Shown here: positions 36,745-46,299 of the stretch, one piece after another
How the letters are laid out: each line of letters starts with the position of its first letter
Position numbering within the stretch: position 1 is the first letter of the stretch
Assembly (NCBI GenBank): GCA_028023455.1
Contig: JAQFVV010006221.1
Coordinates: 2,909,989 to 2,973,988, forward strand
Source of the DNA: Epiperipatus broadwayi
Lineage: Eukaryota > Onychophora > Udeonychophora > Euonychophora > Peripatidae
Reading direction: 5' to 3'
DNA: 64,000 nt
Notes under the pieces: model-generated
What the model saw: only the letters and a program-made list of their open reading frames with translations
What the model was told of the DNA's origin: nothing
Databases searched by the model: none
Made by a program: the position numbers and the translations under genes

Positions 36745-36950
36745 GGATTCAAACTCAGATTTTCACATGATCCTCAACTCTCTATGCTATCTCATATTGC
36801 TGACCCACCTGATCACACACATGTTGAAAAGATAAATAAACACCAATACACATATTTCATGCTAGATCAGCAATCATCAGTTGGTCCAGATTACTATCTC
36901 CACATATATATATACAATCAGCGTTCAGCTTTATATTAAGATAATCAATC
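36745..36950 (-). repeat. Family E repeat, partial minus copy
   Basis: GGGATTCAAACTCAGATTTTC (B-box end) through TGACCCACCTGATCACACAC and the hammerhead to GTTCAGCTTTATATTAAG. It faces the longer plus copy at 37515-37880 across about 560 bp. Confidence 0.75.
36840..36888 (-). ncRNA. Hammerhead ribozyme, family E copy 3 (complete core)
   Basis: On the minus strand: GGACCAA, CTGATGA (36880-36874), stem II TGCT/AGCA beside a T.T mismatch, GAAA (36858-36855), stem III with one G.T, cleavage triplet GTA (cut predicted 36847/36846), TTGGT pairing with ACCAA. It lies in sense orientation to the DUOX transcript. Confidence 0.7.
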
Positions 36951-37514
36951 TTCAATTTATTGTGGATAGTTAAAATTGGTTAATGATAATATTATTATCT
37001 TAAATAACAAAAACTGTAAAATGACCGTATGTAATTTTGTATTACTGAAATATGAAAAATCTTGTTTTAAGTATTGATATCTTTTAAAAATATTAAAATA
37101 CATGTTGATATGTTGATGCTTTCATTTGCAGTTCTGAAAATATTATTTAAGAACTAACTTTTATATAAATCAAACGTAAGCAATCTAAGTGGGACTATTA
37201 ATAAAGACTAAAATAAAATAACAATTTTTAAATTTACAATTGTTTAAACTATAAATTACTTATCAAACCTAATGAGGAAAGAGGATATAGTCATTTAAAA
37301 TTATAAGCCCCAATAATACATAAAATAGTTAATTTTAAATAATTTCTGCATTGTAGTGGGTCATAAAAGTGACAAAATATAAAAATATTGAACTGTTTAT
37401 TCAAGTTTTATAAATGTAGGATGGGATGGAATACAAATTCTATTTACATTAAAAAATTTAATAATAAGTCTTAATATATTAATAAAAATAAGAATATGTA
37501 ATATTTAAATATAT

Positions 37515-37880
37515 GCATGAGAGGTCAGATTGACTTAAGGTCTACGTGGGTATCGCAATAATATTGGCATCAACAAGGGCTTTGAGCATTTTATAATCGG
37601 ATTTTCAATAAAATGGCTGGTTGAAGAGTTGGAGAGCGGAGAAGATTGAAGCTTGTCTATTAAAGTTTAAAGATTTGCTATCTTAATATAAACTGAGAAC
37701 TGATTGTATATACATATGAGAGATGGTGAACTGGACCAATTGATGAGTGTCTAGGTCAGCACGAAATATGTATATTGGAGATCATTTATCTTTTTCACAT
37801 GTATGTGGTCATGTGTATTAGTTGTATAAGATAGATTGAATAAATGTAGGGAGCTTGAAAGTTCGACTTCAAGTCCCTTA
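37515..37880 (+). mobile_element. Family E repeat, near full-length copy
   Basis: GCATGAGAGGTCAGATTGAC at the start and AAGTTCGACTTCAAGTCCC at the end, about 365 bp, alignable with 21097-21460. No open frame. The 3' end has the tRNA B-box-like GTTCGACTTC. Confidence 0.75.
37733..37780 (+). ncRNA. Hammerhead ribozyme, family E copy 4 (C3 changed)
   Basis: GGACCAA then TTGATGA (C3 is T), stem II GTG(T)/(G)CAC with canonical G10.1-C11.1, GAAA (37763-37766), stem III ATA/TAT with TG loop, ATA cleavage triplet (cut 37774/37775), TTGG. It shows that the ancestral stem II was GTGCT/AGCAC. C3 is invariant in active ribozymes, so this copy is probably dead. Confidence 0.65.
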
Positions 37881-38077
37881 TAAAAAGTAAGAATAATAAA
37901 TATTGGCTATTTATATTCTTTCTAAATATTCAAATTAAATTTATTAAAAATATCTGATAAGGAGACATTTCAATTTATGTTTTTCAAATATTAAAAAATT
38001 AATTAATAATTCTCAAAGTCCTATGCCTAAAAAAACGAAAAAAGAAAAATGCAAAAAATTATAAATAGGTGAATCAT

Positions 38078-38290
38078 GATGAGTCAGCGACTGCTGCTTT
38101 TCAAGCAGTTGTCCCGGGATAGCGGGTTCGCTTCCCAACTGATGCTATGACACATGAGAAAAAAAAAAGAATCAATCTTATATCGCTTGCTTTTTTTTTG
38201 CGCTTGTTTCTTCAAATTTAACTTCAATTCACTTGTCAAATGCGTTGACCGAGAAGCGAATCCGGGCCAGCTGTCGCTAGGTCATCAACA
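38078..38290. repeat. tRNA-derived SINE, inverted pair
   Basis: GTCAGCGACTGCTGC...GCGGGTTCGCTTCCC on the plus strand (38090-38135) and a minus copy (about 38240-38290) with GCCCGGATTCGCTTC on the minus strand. The B-box-like GGTTCGCTTCC and the layout match the better copy at 54991-55070. The two halves face each other around a poly-A/poly-T linker. Confidence 0.6.
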
Positions 38291-38598
38291 CTTGACATAC
38301 AAGCATATTTAATAGAGAAAAATATCATGAAAAGAAACTATAAAGAGGCAGTTTTTAAAAATCAATTTAAAGATTTTAATAATAAATAGATAATTTGCTA
38401 ATACCATATACAAACTGCTGGAAAATCATGCAACATTTCATTCCGCGTAAATGAAGTTAATAATGATTACAGTCTGACACTCGAAAGCACTTCTATACAA
38501 ATAATACATTATTACTGTTTATTTTTTACTGCCATTATAATTTAAAACTATTATATATAGCATATTTTTAACTAGTAAATTATTAATAAATATATTAC

Positions 38599-38692
38599 CT
38601 TAACATATCACTAAAATCTTTTTTGGTAATTATACCAGAATTATTTCGATCACACATATCAAACATAATGCGGAGTTTATCTTCCATTACAC
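38599..38692 (-). CDS. Duox: Dual oxidase exon: second EF hand
   Basis: A 94-bp exon 83 bp downstream of the previous one. It was recognised from conserved residues: MEDKLRIMFDMC, then the loop DRNNSGIITKKD, then FSDML. Loop positions D1, N3, S5, G6, T9 and D12 are compatible with calcium binding. The acceptor is ATATTGTAG and the donor GTAATA. It ends after two bases of an Arg codon that joins the exon at 24331, across an intron of about 14.3 kb packed with repeats. Confidence 0.9.
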
Positions 38693-38775
38693 CTACAATA
38701 TTTAGATATAAGTTAGAATGCTACTAAAAAAACAAATTTAAAGCCTTCTTTTTAAAAAAATAATTCCATTAGTAC

Positions 38776-38989
38776 CTTTTGAAAAAAGAATTACAGTATC
38801 TAAAAACTCTTGGAATGATATTTTTTCATCATGATTTTTATCCACACATCCAAACATTCTTTCTACAAAAAGAGCATTTGGTTTCATGCCTAATGCATCA
38901 GCAAACTCAGCTTTGGATAAAGTAATGCTCATATCTTCTCGGATAGTCGATGAATTTAAAGAGTGTTTTCTACTATCGATCCCAAATGC
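38776..38989 (-). CDS. Duox: Dual oxidase exon: first EF hand
   Basis: 214-bp exon, acceptor TTTTATTAG, donor GTACTA. It encodes a Ser-rich linker, then ITLSKAEFADALGMKPNALF and the calcium loop DKNHDEKISFQE, followed by FLDTVILFSKG. The loop has D1, N3, D5, S9 and E12, all ligand-type residues, so it should bind calcium; position 6, usually Gly, is Glu. Calcium binding here switches on peroxide production in the family. The exon ends after the first base of a Gly codon that the 38692 exon completes. Confidence 0.93.
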
Positions 38990-38999
38990 CTAATAAAAT

Positions 39000-39540
39000 A
39001 TAAAAGGAAAAACAAAAAGATTAAACGGAATTCTTCATTGTAAAAATATAATCTATTTTCTTTTACTTATTTATAATTTAGAATTATATCTCAATAGAAT
39101 TTGACAACTTTTTATTATCGTTATTTAGTTTTTATTAACCTTTTTTATTAGCTACATTTAATTATTAAATAAAATTTTAAAGAAGTACAATTTTTATTAG
39201 TCAACCACATTTGTCAATCTTAATTTAGTAAGTGCTTTTTAAAAATCCTTATGGTTATTTTAAAAATAATTTTAATTATGAGATTTTAATATTTTACGTC
39301 TGCTGAAATTTCACAGCAATTTCAAATGATTTTTTTTAGTTTCTACTTACATTAAGAAATTTAAATTCTAAAATTATATTAATAAAATATAATGCATGAG
39401 AATTATATTCCTATTCTATAAACATTAAACAAAATATTTGTTACTATAAACCAATTATAATTTCAGTAATATCTAACATTATTTACTCATCCACTTATTA
39501 TAATGAAATTGCAACATATAAAAAAAAAAAAACGAAAGTA
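39000..39540. other. Short DUOX intron, nothing else recognised
   Basis: Ordinary A/T-rich intron between the linker and EF-hand exons. Confidence 0.6.
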
Positions 39541-39560
39541 GCTATTTAAAATATTCTTAC

Positions 39561-39949
39561 CTGGGCATAAGCTTCCCTGAAAAATTGTTCAAGTCTTTTT
39601 CGCCTTTTCTCTTTAGTTTCAGCAGTTTGTAATAAAGTATTGCGTGGAGCAAAAATATGAGCCATAGTTTTATTATATGCTTTTAAAAACTTTTCTATTT
39701 TGTCCAAGAATGTTTGCCTTAATTCTGAATTATCAAATTGAAGTACCAAATCATGTTCTCTGGGAATCTGGAGGAGAACCAAAGGATCATTTTTGCTTTC
39801 TTCTGACAGTTCTGTTAATAAGACACTAATGGGTTCTAAATCAATTTTTCTTAGTGTATCTCCTCTTCTTGATAACACATGGAATGTCTGATCAGGACCA
39901 AATCGAATCTTCACATATCTTTTATGATTTTCATGCAACCATTCTGTAG
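39561..39949 (-). CDS. Duox: Dual oxidase exon: cytosolic PH-like linker
   Basis: 389-bp exon, the largest found here. The acceptor is ATCATTTCAG and the donor is GTAAGA. It opens with TEWLHENHKRYVKIRFGP, continues with VLLQIPREHDLVLQFDN, and ends with ETKEKRRKRLEQFFREAYAQ. In DUOX proteins this segment between TM1 and the EF hands forms a PH-like intracellular domain; the P-R-E-H-D-L-V-L block and the basic KRRKRLEQFFREAYA block are typical. Starting with two bases it completes a codon from 43699, and it ends on a codon boundary, which fits the phase-0 start of the next exon 572 bp downstream. No stops or frameshifts. Confidence 0.93.
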
Positions 39950-40404
39950 CTGAAATGATATATGTATATTATTAAAATGAAACTAGTTATTAGATAAAAT
40001 TGTGAATATAGGAAGTTTTTAGATTTTTTGGTGTGTTTATTTGTTATCAATAGCACAAATAATATTCTGTCACAAGCTTATACACCATTTTCTGAATGGT
40101 ATATATGATCCAGTAGAGGTTATAAAAGGCATCAGTAATAATTACACACATGCACATACTGATAAATTCATGTTCACATATAAAAAGATACAAAACAAGC
40201 ATAGCCACTATTTATAAATATACACCTATAATAAGTAATATATAAATTAAAACATTTTTAATGAATGTAAAATTTGTCAATATTTCGTTTTTTAATAAAT
40301 TTATATTTAACTTTATCTTTCTTCTTGCAGTGCCAAATTCATATAATATTAATATCATTTATATTCTTAATGTATATTTGTATTCATGTATTTCTATTGT
40401 GTTT

Positions 40405-40462
40405 GTTACAGTTCTGAAGAAGATTGCTGGGGCAATCGAAACTGTCAATAGTGGGTTGTAAA
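40405..40462 (+). ncRNA. Hammerhead ribozyme, family C (well paired, very short stem III)
   Basis: Core CTGAAGA (40414-40420), one extra A, stem II GATTG/CAATC with a six-base loop, GAAA (40438-40441), then CTGTC: stem III could be only AC/GT, and the cut is predicted between 40446 and 40447. Stem I is GTT/AAT plus TTACA/TGTAA separated by a seven-base bulge. Hammerheads with nearly no stem III are known in PLEs and retrozymes and may act as dimers. A PLE relic follows about 220 bp downstream in the same orientation. Confidence 0.65.
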
Positions 40463-40679
40463 AAGCACTGCAAAAAGTAATAAAGAGCATAAATGATATT
40501 AATATTAAATTTATATTTAGGTAGAGAATTCTGGTTAAACTTGTTGGATTAGTTTTATTAATTAATTTACAATGAAATTTGTTTTATTTAGCTTTAAAAT
40601 GTATTTATTTATATTGTAGCTTACAACAGGTTTATTTATTACTTAAAATATGTTTGTGATTAAATAAAAAATAATAAGT

Positions 40680-41310
40680 ATAGACACTCAATTGGTAAAG
40701 CCATTTGTGTCCACAAAAAAGCTACTTCAGGAAGAAATGGATAATATTAGGGAAAAGCAATAAAATAATGATCTTCCAATTAAAATTATTAATAAATTAT
40801 GTAGAAAAAGAAATTTTGAAAAAATAAAAAGAAATTTGAATAAAAAGAAAGATATGCATAAGATAATATATAATAGTTACAATATATATATATAACATCA
40901 GAAAGATTATGAAATATATAAATAGAAAATATAAAAAAGAAAATAATTCAATTTTGCAAACAGTATATATATAAAAAAAATTAATTTAGGAAATTTGATA
41001 AATAAAATAAAAAATAAGAATATTGAAAACATAAAAGGAATTTATAGGATTGAATATTTGGATTATAAAAAGATAATAAAAATGTGTCATATATAGGTAC
41101 AACCAAAAATAAAGACATGGTTAAAACAATATTTAGGTGATAGAAATTCAAATATTAATATTCATAATAAAGAGTTTGGGTACATAAATTTTGAGATAAA
41201 AATGTTAGAAAAGTTAAAATTATATAGGGAAAGAATGGTAAAAGAAAGTCTATATATAAAAAGAAACAAATTTGTTTTAAATGAAACAAATTCTATAGAT
41301 AATGTATTTA
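40680..41310 (+). pseudogene. Penelope-like element relic, divergent family (GIY-YIG)
   Basis: Read with frameshifts: TKKLLQEEMDNIREKQ and IINKLCRKRNFEKIKRNL, typical of the region after PLE reverse transcriptase, then NIKGIYRIEYLDYKK and, one frame on, NKNVSYIGTTKNK. That gives a literal GIY and a YIG, the two motifs that name the nuclease family. It ends with YRERMVKESLYIKRNKFVLNE, holding the Glu of the active site. Several stops. The hammerhead at 40405 and the family A repeat at 41325 bracket it, so both may be its terminal repeats. Confidence 0.6.
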
Positions 41311-41321
41311 AATGACTAAAT

Positions 41322-41640
41322 ATCACATGATCACCATCTCTTATGCTTGCTCATAACTGTTATTAAAACAGGCAAAACTCTCCATACAGTAGTGCAACTC
41401 ACTGGAAACCAGAGTAATCAATGGATGCCAGAAGACTTTGCATAAAGTCCCTATCAACTGCATACTCATCCAATATCCCCAGACTAGTTTATAGCTTGTG
41501 GCTTTCATCAGTGAGGAGCCTTGGATCTGAGCAGGCACTAGGCAGTGATTTTATGCACAAACCTTCTGGAATCCATTGATTACCCTGGCTTGCACTGAGT
41601 GGCACTACTGTATGGAGAGTTTTGCCTATTTTGACAATGT
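41322..41640. repeat. Family A repeats, two copies head to head
   Basis: A minus copy (41322-41525) meets a shorter plus copy (41533-41640, from AGGCACTAG). The minus core (41472-41520) has a perfect six-pair stem I (TCCTCA/TGGGGA), CTGATGA, AGC/GCT stem II, and ACTAGTC; GAAA is TAAA. Confidence 0.7.
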
Positions 41641-41644
41641 ATTT

Positions 41645-42765
41645 ATTGGCAATTCAAAGTAATTAATAAAAGTGCATAAAAATGCAATATATAACAAATT
41701 GATTAGTTATATAAAGAAATGTGTATGTAACAAAAACTTTGGAATATAAGAAAGTATGTATATGTAGTTTTTATAATGATGTATGTATATAAAAAATATT
41801 TATTGATAAATGAAATAGAAATGTTATTGTTTTTTATGATGAGAAGAGAATATAGATTTTATAATAATAATGATGTAAATATATATTGTTTATAGATTCT
41901 TGAAAATGACTGCAGGAAAAAGTGGTCGAAATGTTGGAAAGATGGTAGTGTATTAAAGATGTATATACAGTTTAATGGGAAAGAAATAAAGTTTTTTAAA
42001 AGAAAAAAGGTGAAGAATATATTTTATTGGATTTATATAAAGGAAATATTGTATAAATTAATTTTTTGTATTTATATCAGTTTAATGGTATGCATATTTC
42101 ACTTATTTATGATAATTAATTATCATTGCCCTTGTTTCAAAAACGTGTTGAGGAAATATCAAGAAATAACAGTCAAGCCTTTATTTATGGAAGATATTAA
42201 AATTTGAATGGAATAATCAGTTGAAATATAAGCTCAAAGTAGTCATATTTTGGTTTAGGGAATCTGATTTTGCATATACATCTTTTATATTCTATTTTAT
42301 TTTTCAGTGGCTTTTTCAAAAGGTGTTGCCCATGGTACAATGTTGCTTTTTATCATCAAACAGTTTAACCCAATTAGTAAGAATAACAGAAAAAAGTTTA
42401 ATTTTTCAAAAAGCATTTGTTTAAAAATATGGCCATTTATTCTTTTTCATGACCAGTAGTCTTCTGCTATGGAGAAAGGATATAAGAAATAAAATTTATC
42501 TTGTTTACTATATTTTTCATAACATTTCAAAGGTGTCATAATTGGAAGCTGCTTAACCTTCATTTTTGAATTCAAGGTATTTACTACAGTACAGTAATAC
42601 TGAAATATCAAGATTACTATCAAGCCTGATTATTTTATCAAAATGTTGTATGATTGATTTTGATTTGCAGGTTATCAATTTTGTCTTAATTAATGCTATT
42701 TTTTGTCAAGTCTATGAGTTTTTTATGGTAGATATTTAATATAAATTTTAATTTATTAATCTCTA
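41645..42765. other. AT-rich intron sequence, nothing recognised
   Basis: Two plus-strand frames (41959-42207, 42221-42424) are hydrophobic A/T-rich noise without a known motif. Confidence 0.4.
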
Positions 42766-42769
42766 ATAT

Positions 42770-43110
42770 AATTACATGAAAGCAGCCAACCTTTAAACAA
42801 TACCAGTATCATTAATAATCAGTAACCTCAATCTGTTGTCAAGGCAACCACCTTAAATCAATAATGGTGGACATCTACCTCTATCTATGGTATAATAGGT
42901 TTATATTATACACACTGAAGATTGTAACTTGACTACAGAGAGTGAAATTATTAATATTTTTATTAATTAAAGAAGGTTGCCTTGACAACAGATTGAGATT
43001 GTTGATTGTTAATGATATTGGTATTGTTTAAGTATTGACTGCTTTCATGTATTTACTTTGAATACCTATCTAGTGTTGAGCATTATTAGTTTTAATATAA
43101 GTATATTCAA
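42770..43110. repeat. Family D repeats, inverted pair
   Basis: CTGTTGTCAAGGCAACCACC (42833) and GGTTGCCTTGACAACAGATT (42976) are inverted copies, with GAAAGCAGCCAAC and GACTGCTTTC marking the ends. Confidence 0.75.
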
Positions 43111-43119
43111 TTTGGTGGT

Positions 43120-43505
43120 AAACCACTAAACATCACATGATCACTATTTCTTATGCGAGCACATAACTGTTATTAAAACAGGCAAAACTCTCCATACAGT
43201 AATGCCACTCAGTGCCAACCAGAGTAATCAATGGATGCCAGAAGGTTTGTGCATAAAATCCCCATCTCAGTAGCGCCACTCAGTGCCAACCAGAGCAATC
43301 AATGGATGCCAGAAGGTTTGTGCATAAAATCCCCATCTCAGTAGCGCCACTCAGTGCCAACCAGAGTAATCAATGGATGCCAGAAGGTTTGTGCATAAAA
43401 TCCCCATCTAAATGGGGATTTTATGCACGAGTCTTCTGGCATCCATTGATTACTCTGATTGGCACTGAGTGGCACTACTGTATGGAGAGTTTTGCCTGTT
43501 TTTAT
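43120..43505. repeat. Family A repeat with 71-bp tandem triplication and inverted copy
   Basis: The block TCAGTAGCGCCACTCAGTGC to AAAATCCCCATC is present three times in tandem at a period of 71 bp (about 43194-43406). The next bases are an inverted copy (ATGGGGATTTTATGCACGAG to CAGTGCC's complement, 43411-43500). The hammerhead part of the family is absent. Confidence 0.8.
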
Positions 43506-43698
43506 ATACAATTTGAAAAATAGTATTGTACAATAATGTCATAGAGCAATAAATATCTGTCTAATTAATATTATTAAGATATGTGGTTTTAAAAACGTTT
43601 GATTTTTATTTGATAAGAAAACAAACTTATTTTTATACAAATTATAGAAAAAATATATATACATATACTAACATATATTAAAGTGTTAAAAAAATTAC

Positions 43699-43809
43699 CA
43701 TGGACTCTCTCTTGACATTGGCTATCAAAAGTTACTGGAGTTTTTAATTTATTAAGTTTTCTTCGTCTGTTATATATTTTTATAGTTAAAAATGCACTAA
43801 TCATACAAA
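43699..43809 (-). CDS. Duox: Dual oxidase exon: second half of TM1 and basic cytoplasmic stop
   Basis: 111-bp exon with a strong polypyrimidine acceptor (a run of T then AG) and donor GTAATT. It encodes ICMISAFLTIKIYNRRRKL: the second half of the first transmembrane helix, followed by a positively charged stop-transfer sequence. The mature helix reads across the junction with 43915-44052. The last codon is split and joins the exon that starts at 39949. In DUOX this is where the chain crosses from the extracellular peroxidase domain to the cytosolic PH-like and EF-hand region. Confidence 0.85.
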
Positions 43810-43914
43810 CTAAAAAAAAAACACACACAGACATACAAAAAAATGTGAATATATTTGCAATTTTTGTTTTCTTTTTTTAAATATAAAAAAAAATCGTTAT
43901 AAGAACTGCATTAC

Positions 43915-44052
43915 TTAGAGGAATTAATCCCATAAAACAGCAAATATAAATGTAAGCAGTTTCATTGCCAGAGAAGTAATCGTATTTCTCCATTGGGAAG
44001 CAAGGTTCGAGATCATCCGAAACAATCTGCTTTGGCTGAGGACAAGGATCAC
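43915..44052 (-). CDS. Duox: Dual oxidase exon: extracellular DPCPQP motif and first half of TM1
   Basis: 138-bp exon. It begins inside the Gly codon that precedes DPCPQPKQI, a hallmark of DUOX just before its first membrane segment. It continues with LEPC, EKYDYFSGNETAYIY and the hydrophobic run CCFMGLIPL. The acceptor is ATATTTTCAG and the donor is GTAATG at 43913-43914. Translation runs open past the donor until a stop 13 codons later, so the donor is chosen from homology and from the perfect phase match to the next exon. The extracellular sequon NET could be N-glycosylated. The membrane segment is completed by the exon at 43699-43809 after an intron of only about 105 bp. Confidence 0.87.
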
Positions 44053-44119
44053 CTGAAAATATAAAAAAAAAAATTAATAAAAAATCTTCTATTTGTTAAA
44101 GATAAAAGTGAAGTTATAC

Positions 44120-44238
44120 CATCAAGCCAAAAAAAGATATTCCGCTGAATTTCTTTAGGATTAATTTTTGTAACATTTACGATAATGTCATATAAACGAA
44201 TTTTTCGAATAGCTTCGATTTCTTGAATGGTAAAAATC
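44120..44238 (-). CDS. Duox: Dual oxidase exon: end of peroxidase domain, juxtamembrane
   Basis: 119-bp exon with acceptor TTTTTTTAAG and donor GTATAA. It reads IFTIQEIEAIRKIRL, then YDIIVNVTKINPKEIQ and NIFFWLDG, the stretch of DUOX between the peroxidase fold and the extracellular cysteine pair. One base at the start and one at the end keep phase with the 59485-59650 and 43915-44052 exons. The wording IR.IRLYDIIVNVT resembles arthropod DUOX more than vertebrate or mollusc forms as I know them; this is a judgement from memory of the family, not an alignment. Confidence 0.88.
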
Positions 44239-44534
44239 CTTAAAAAAATGAACATATATAAAAAATCTTTTCAAATATTGTTAATATTAGGCAAAAATGA
44301 AATAATTTTAAATGAATCATACAGAAACATACACGAGCACATAAAATTAATAAATAAATAGCAAAAAAAGCTATGGCATTTACTAATTTATTTATAAATA
44401 AGTTAATTTTCATTACATATTTTTATGAAAAATATGTTGTCATATTGCATTTTATATGAATTTTGCAAACACACACACATATATAGTACGATTTTTGCCG
44501 TATTACTTTTACATATACACTTCTGTATATATGT

Positions 44535-44900
44535 ATGTAGTTACATTATTTATTTATCTAGCCTTGGATATTATTAGTTTTATTATGTAAATGATACATT
44601 TGGAGGGCAGTTTGAAAGTTATAATTGCAGTTTGAATGTTATGATTGACTATTTGTTAATCTGCATTCAGAACAGGTTATATATATATACCAGTTTAATG
44701 AGGTTTATTCAAACTTCTTTGAGTTAATAATTTCACTCTTTGTAGTCAAGTTGCAATCTTTAGTATTTCATAAATGTATTAGACATATATAAAGATGGAT
44801 ATCTACCTTTATTGTTTAAAGGTTACCTTGACAACAGATTGAGATTGCTGATTGTTATTGATGCTGATATTGTTTAACTATTGACTGCTTTCATGTGTGT
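44535..44900 (+). repeat. Family D repeat, plus copy
   Basis: GCCTTGGATATTATTAG, AGTTTGAAAGTTATAATTGC, GGTTACCTTGACAACAGATT and TATTGACTGCTTTC, then (TG)n and (TA)n to about 44950. Confidence 0.7.
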
Positions 44901-44949
44901 GTGTATATATATATATATATCATATATATGTATGTATATATATATATAA

Positions 44950-45082
44950 CATTATACAATTACAAATATCCTGTAACACACTCTGTTTAAAAGTCTATAT
45001 CTCAATAATAGCAAATTTCAATTATTGAGATATAGACTTTTAAACAGAGGGCGTTACTGGATATTTGTAATTGTATAATGTT
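44950..45082. repeat. Foldback element, arms of about 60 bp
   Basis: CATTATACAATTACAAATATCC and CTCTGTTTAAAAGTCTATATCTCAAT are mirrored on the right with few changes, around a short loop near 45010. Confidence 0.8.
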
Positions 45083-45089
45083 TTATATA

Positions 45090-45625
45090 TTTGTATAATT
45101 ATTTCAATTAGTGTTAACAGAAACTTCACATCTCTATATTTTTGGTCAATTCAATTTACACCCGCTCTCTTCAAATGATCCTAATATGACATTTATAAAA
45201 TAGTACTAATTGTTAATATACAAATGAAATCTTAATTTTTGCCAAGATGGACTTATAGCATACATAGCCTGCAGACAAGATGTTTTAAAACTTAATCTCC
45301 CAATGATAAGAAAGACAAAATAAAAGACATCATTATATAAATATGTGAATCTTATGCATGCATAAGAATTATATTGCTGGGATCTTATGTGAATAATAAT
45401 ATGGTATTAGTAATACTAGGCCACTAGCTAGCTCACTGAGAGTGGGTAGTCCTGTGACCAACAGAGATGTGTTACTTTGGGGCAGTACACATAAATTGTG
45501 CCATACATAAGACATACACACATTTAAATTAAACTACTAACTATAAGATAACAAAAATAAATAAAGATGAAAGAACAAAAAAAAATAATGATGGTCAATC
45601 ATTTACTGGGAGTGTACATATAAAT
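45090..45625. other. AT-rich intron sequence, nothing recognised
   Basis: A slightly G-richer patch at 45400-45480; no supported feature. Confidence 0.45.
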
Positions 45626-45629
45626 ACAT

Positions 45630-45725
45630 AATTTTAACAGATCAAATTATTATTAATTATAACACTCAAGCATTCCCTGTATATTTTAGATATATGAAAT
45701 TTTAACAGAAACAGACATATATATA
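45630..45725. repeat. About 90-bp repeat unit flanking the large PLE (left copy)
   Basis: TTTTAACAGATCAAATTATTATTAATTATAACA, a CATTC block, TTTTAGATATATGAAATTTTAACAGA and CAGACATATATAT. Two further copies lie in tandem on the other side of the PLE at about 50308-50480. Confidence 0.7.
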
Positions 45726-45770
45726 TAAATAAACAAAAAAAGACTTACAAATCTAATAAATAATATTATA

Positions 45771-45798
45771 TTTCAACCAGAGGACTGGTTTTCATCAG
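45771..45798 (-). ncRNA. Hammerhead-like half motif in the 3' region of the PLE
   Basis: On the minus strand CTGATGA (45798-45792), one extra A, a perfect six-pair stem II AACCAG/CTGGTT with a four-base loop, then GAAA (45774-45771). Core and stem II are intact. Stem III and stem I are not convincing: the sequence beyond is A/T-rich, and the upstream strand is a T run. Location about 500 bp after the endonuclease stop fits the known presence of hammerheads in PLE terminal repeats. Confidence 0.55.
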
Positions 45799-46299
45799 AA
45801 AGAAAAAAAACACACAATAAAATGGCGATAATCAAAAATTACAGATTTGGTAAAAGATTAAAAATTTAACAAAACCCCCCTGATTGGTCACAAAATCTAA
45901 CACAGAATATCTACCCAATCAATGACAAAATTCAAACAAAAAAAGAAAAAACTACATTCCCTCCTAATCAAGCTTAAATTCTATTTAAATTAAAATAAAT
46001 ATAAAAATAAAAAATCCAAAATTAAAAATTAAAATATACATATGTGCATACATACAAAAATTAGACTATGCTCACATACAAAAAATAGCTGTGCTCACAT
46101 TAATATTCATTAAAAACTAAAATACTTATACATTTTAATCAAAAATTATAGTTAGTGCAAAGTACAATAATTTATAATAACTAATTATTTATCTATATAC
46201 CAATTAAACACAGATATTAAACATCCATGTAACCAATCTTTACATAAAAAACCTCATATAAGAAAATTTTCACATAAAAAACTCACATATAGAAATCAT

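Noticed and set aside
43302-43523. 73-codon plus-strand open frame
   Set aside because: It is the translation of the 71-bp tandem repeat; openness comes from the repeat.
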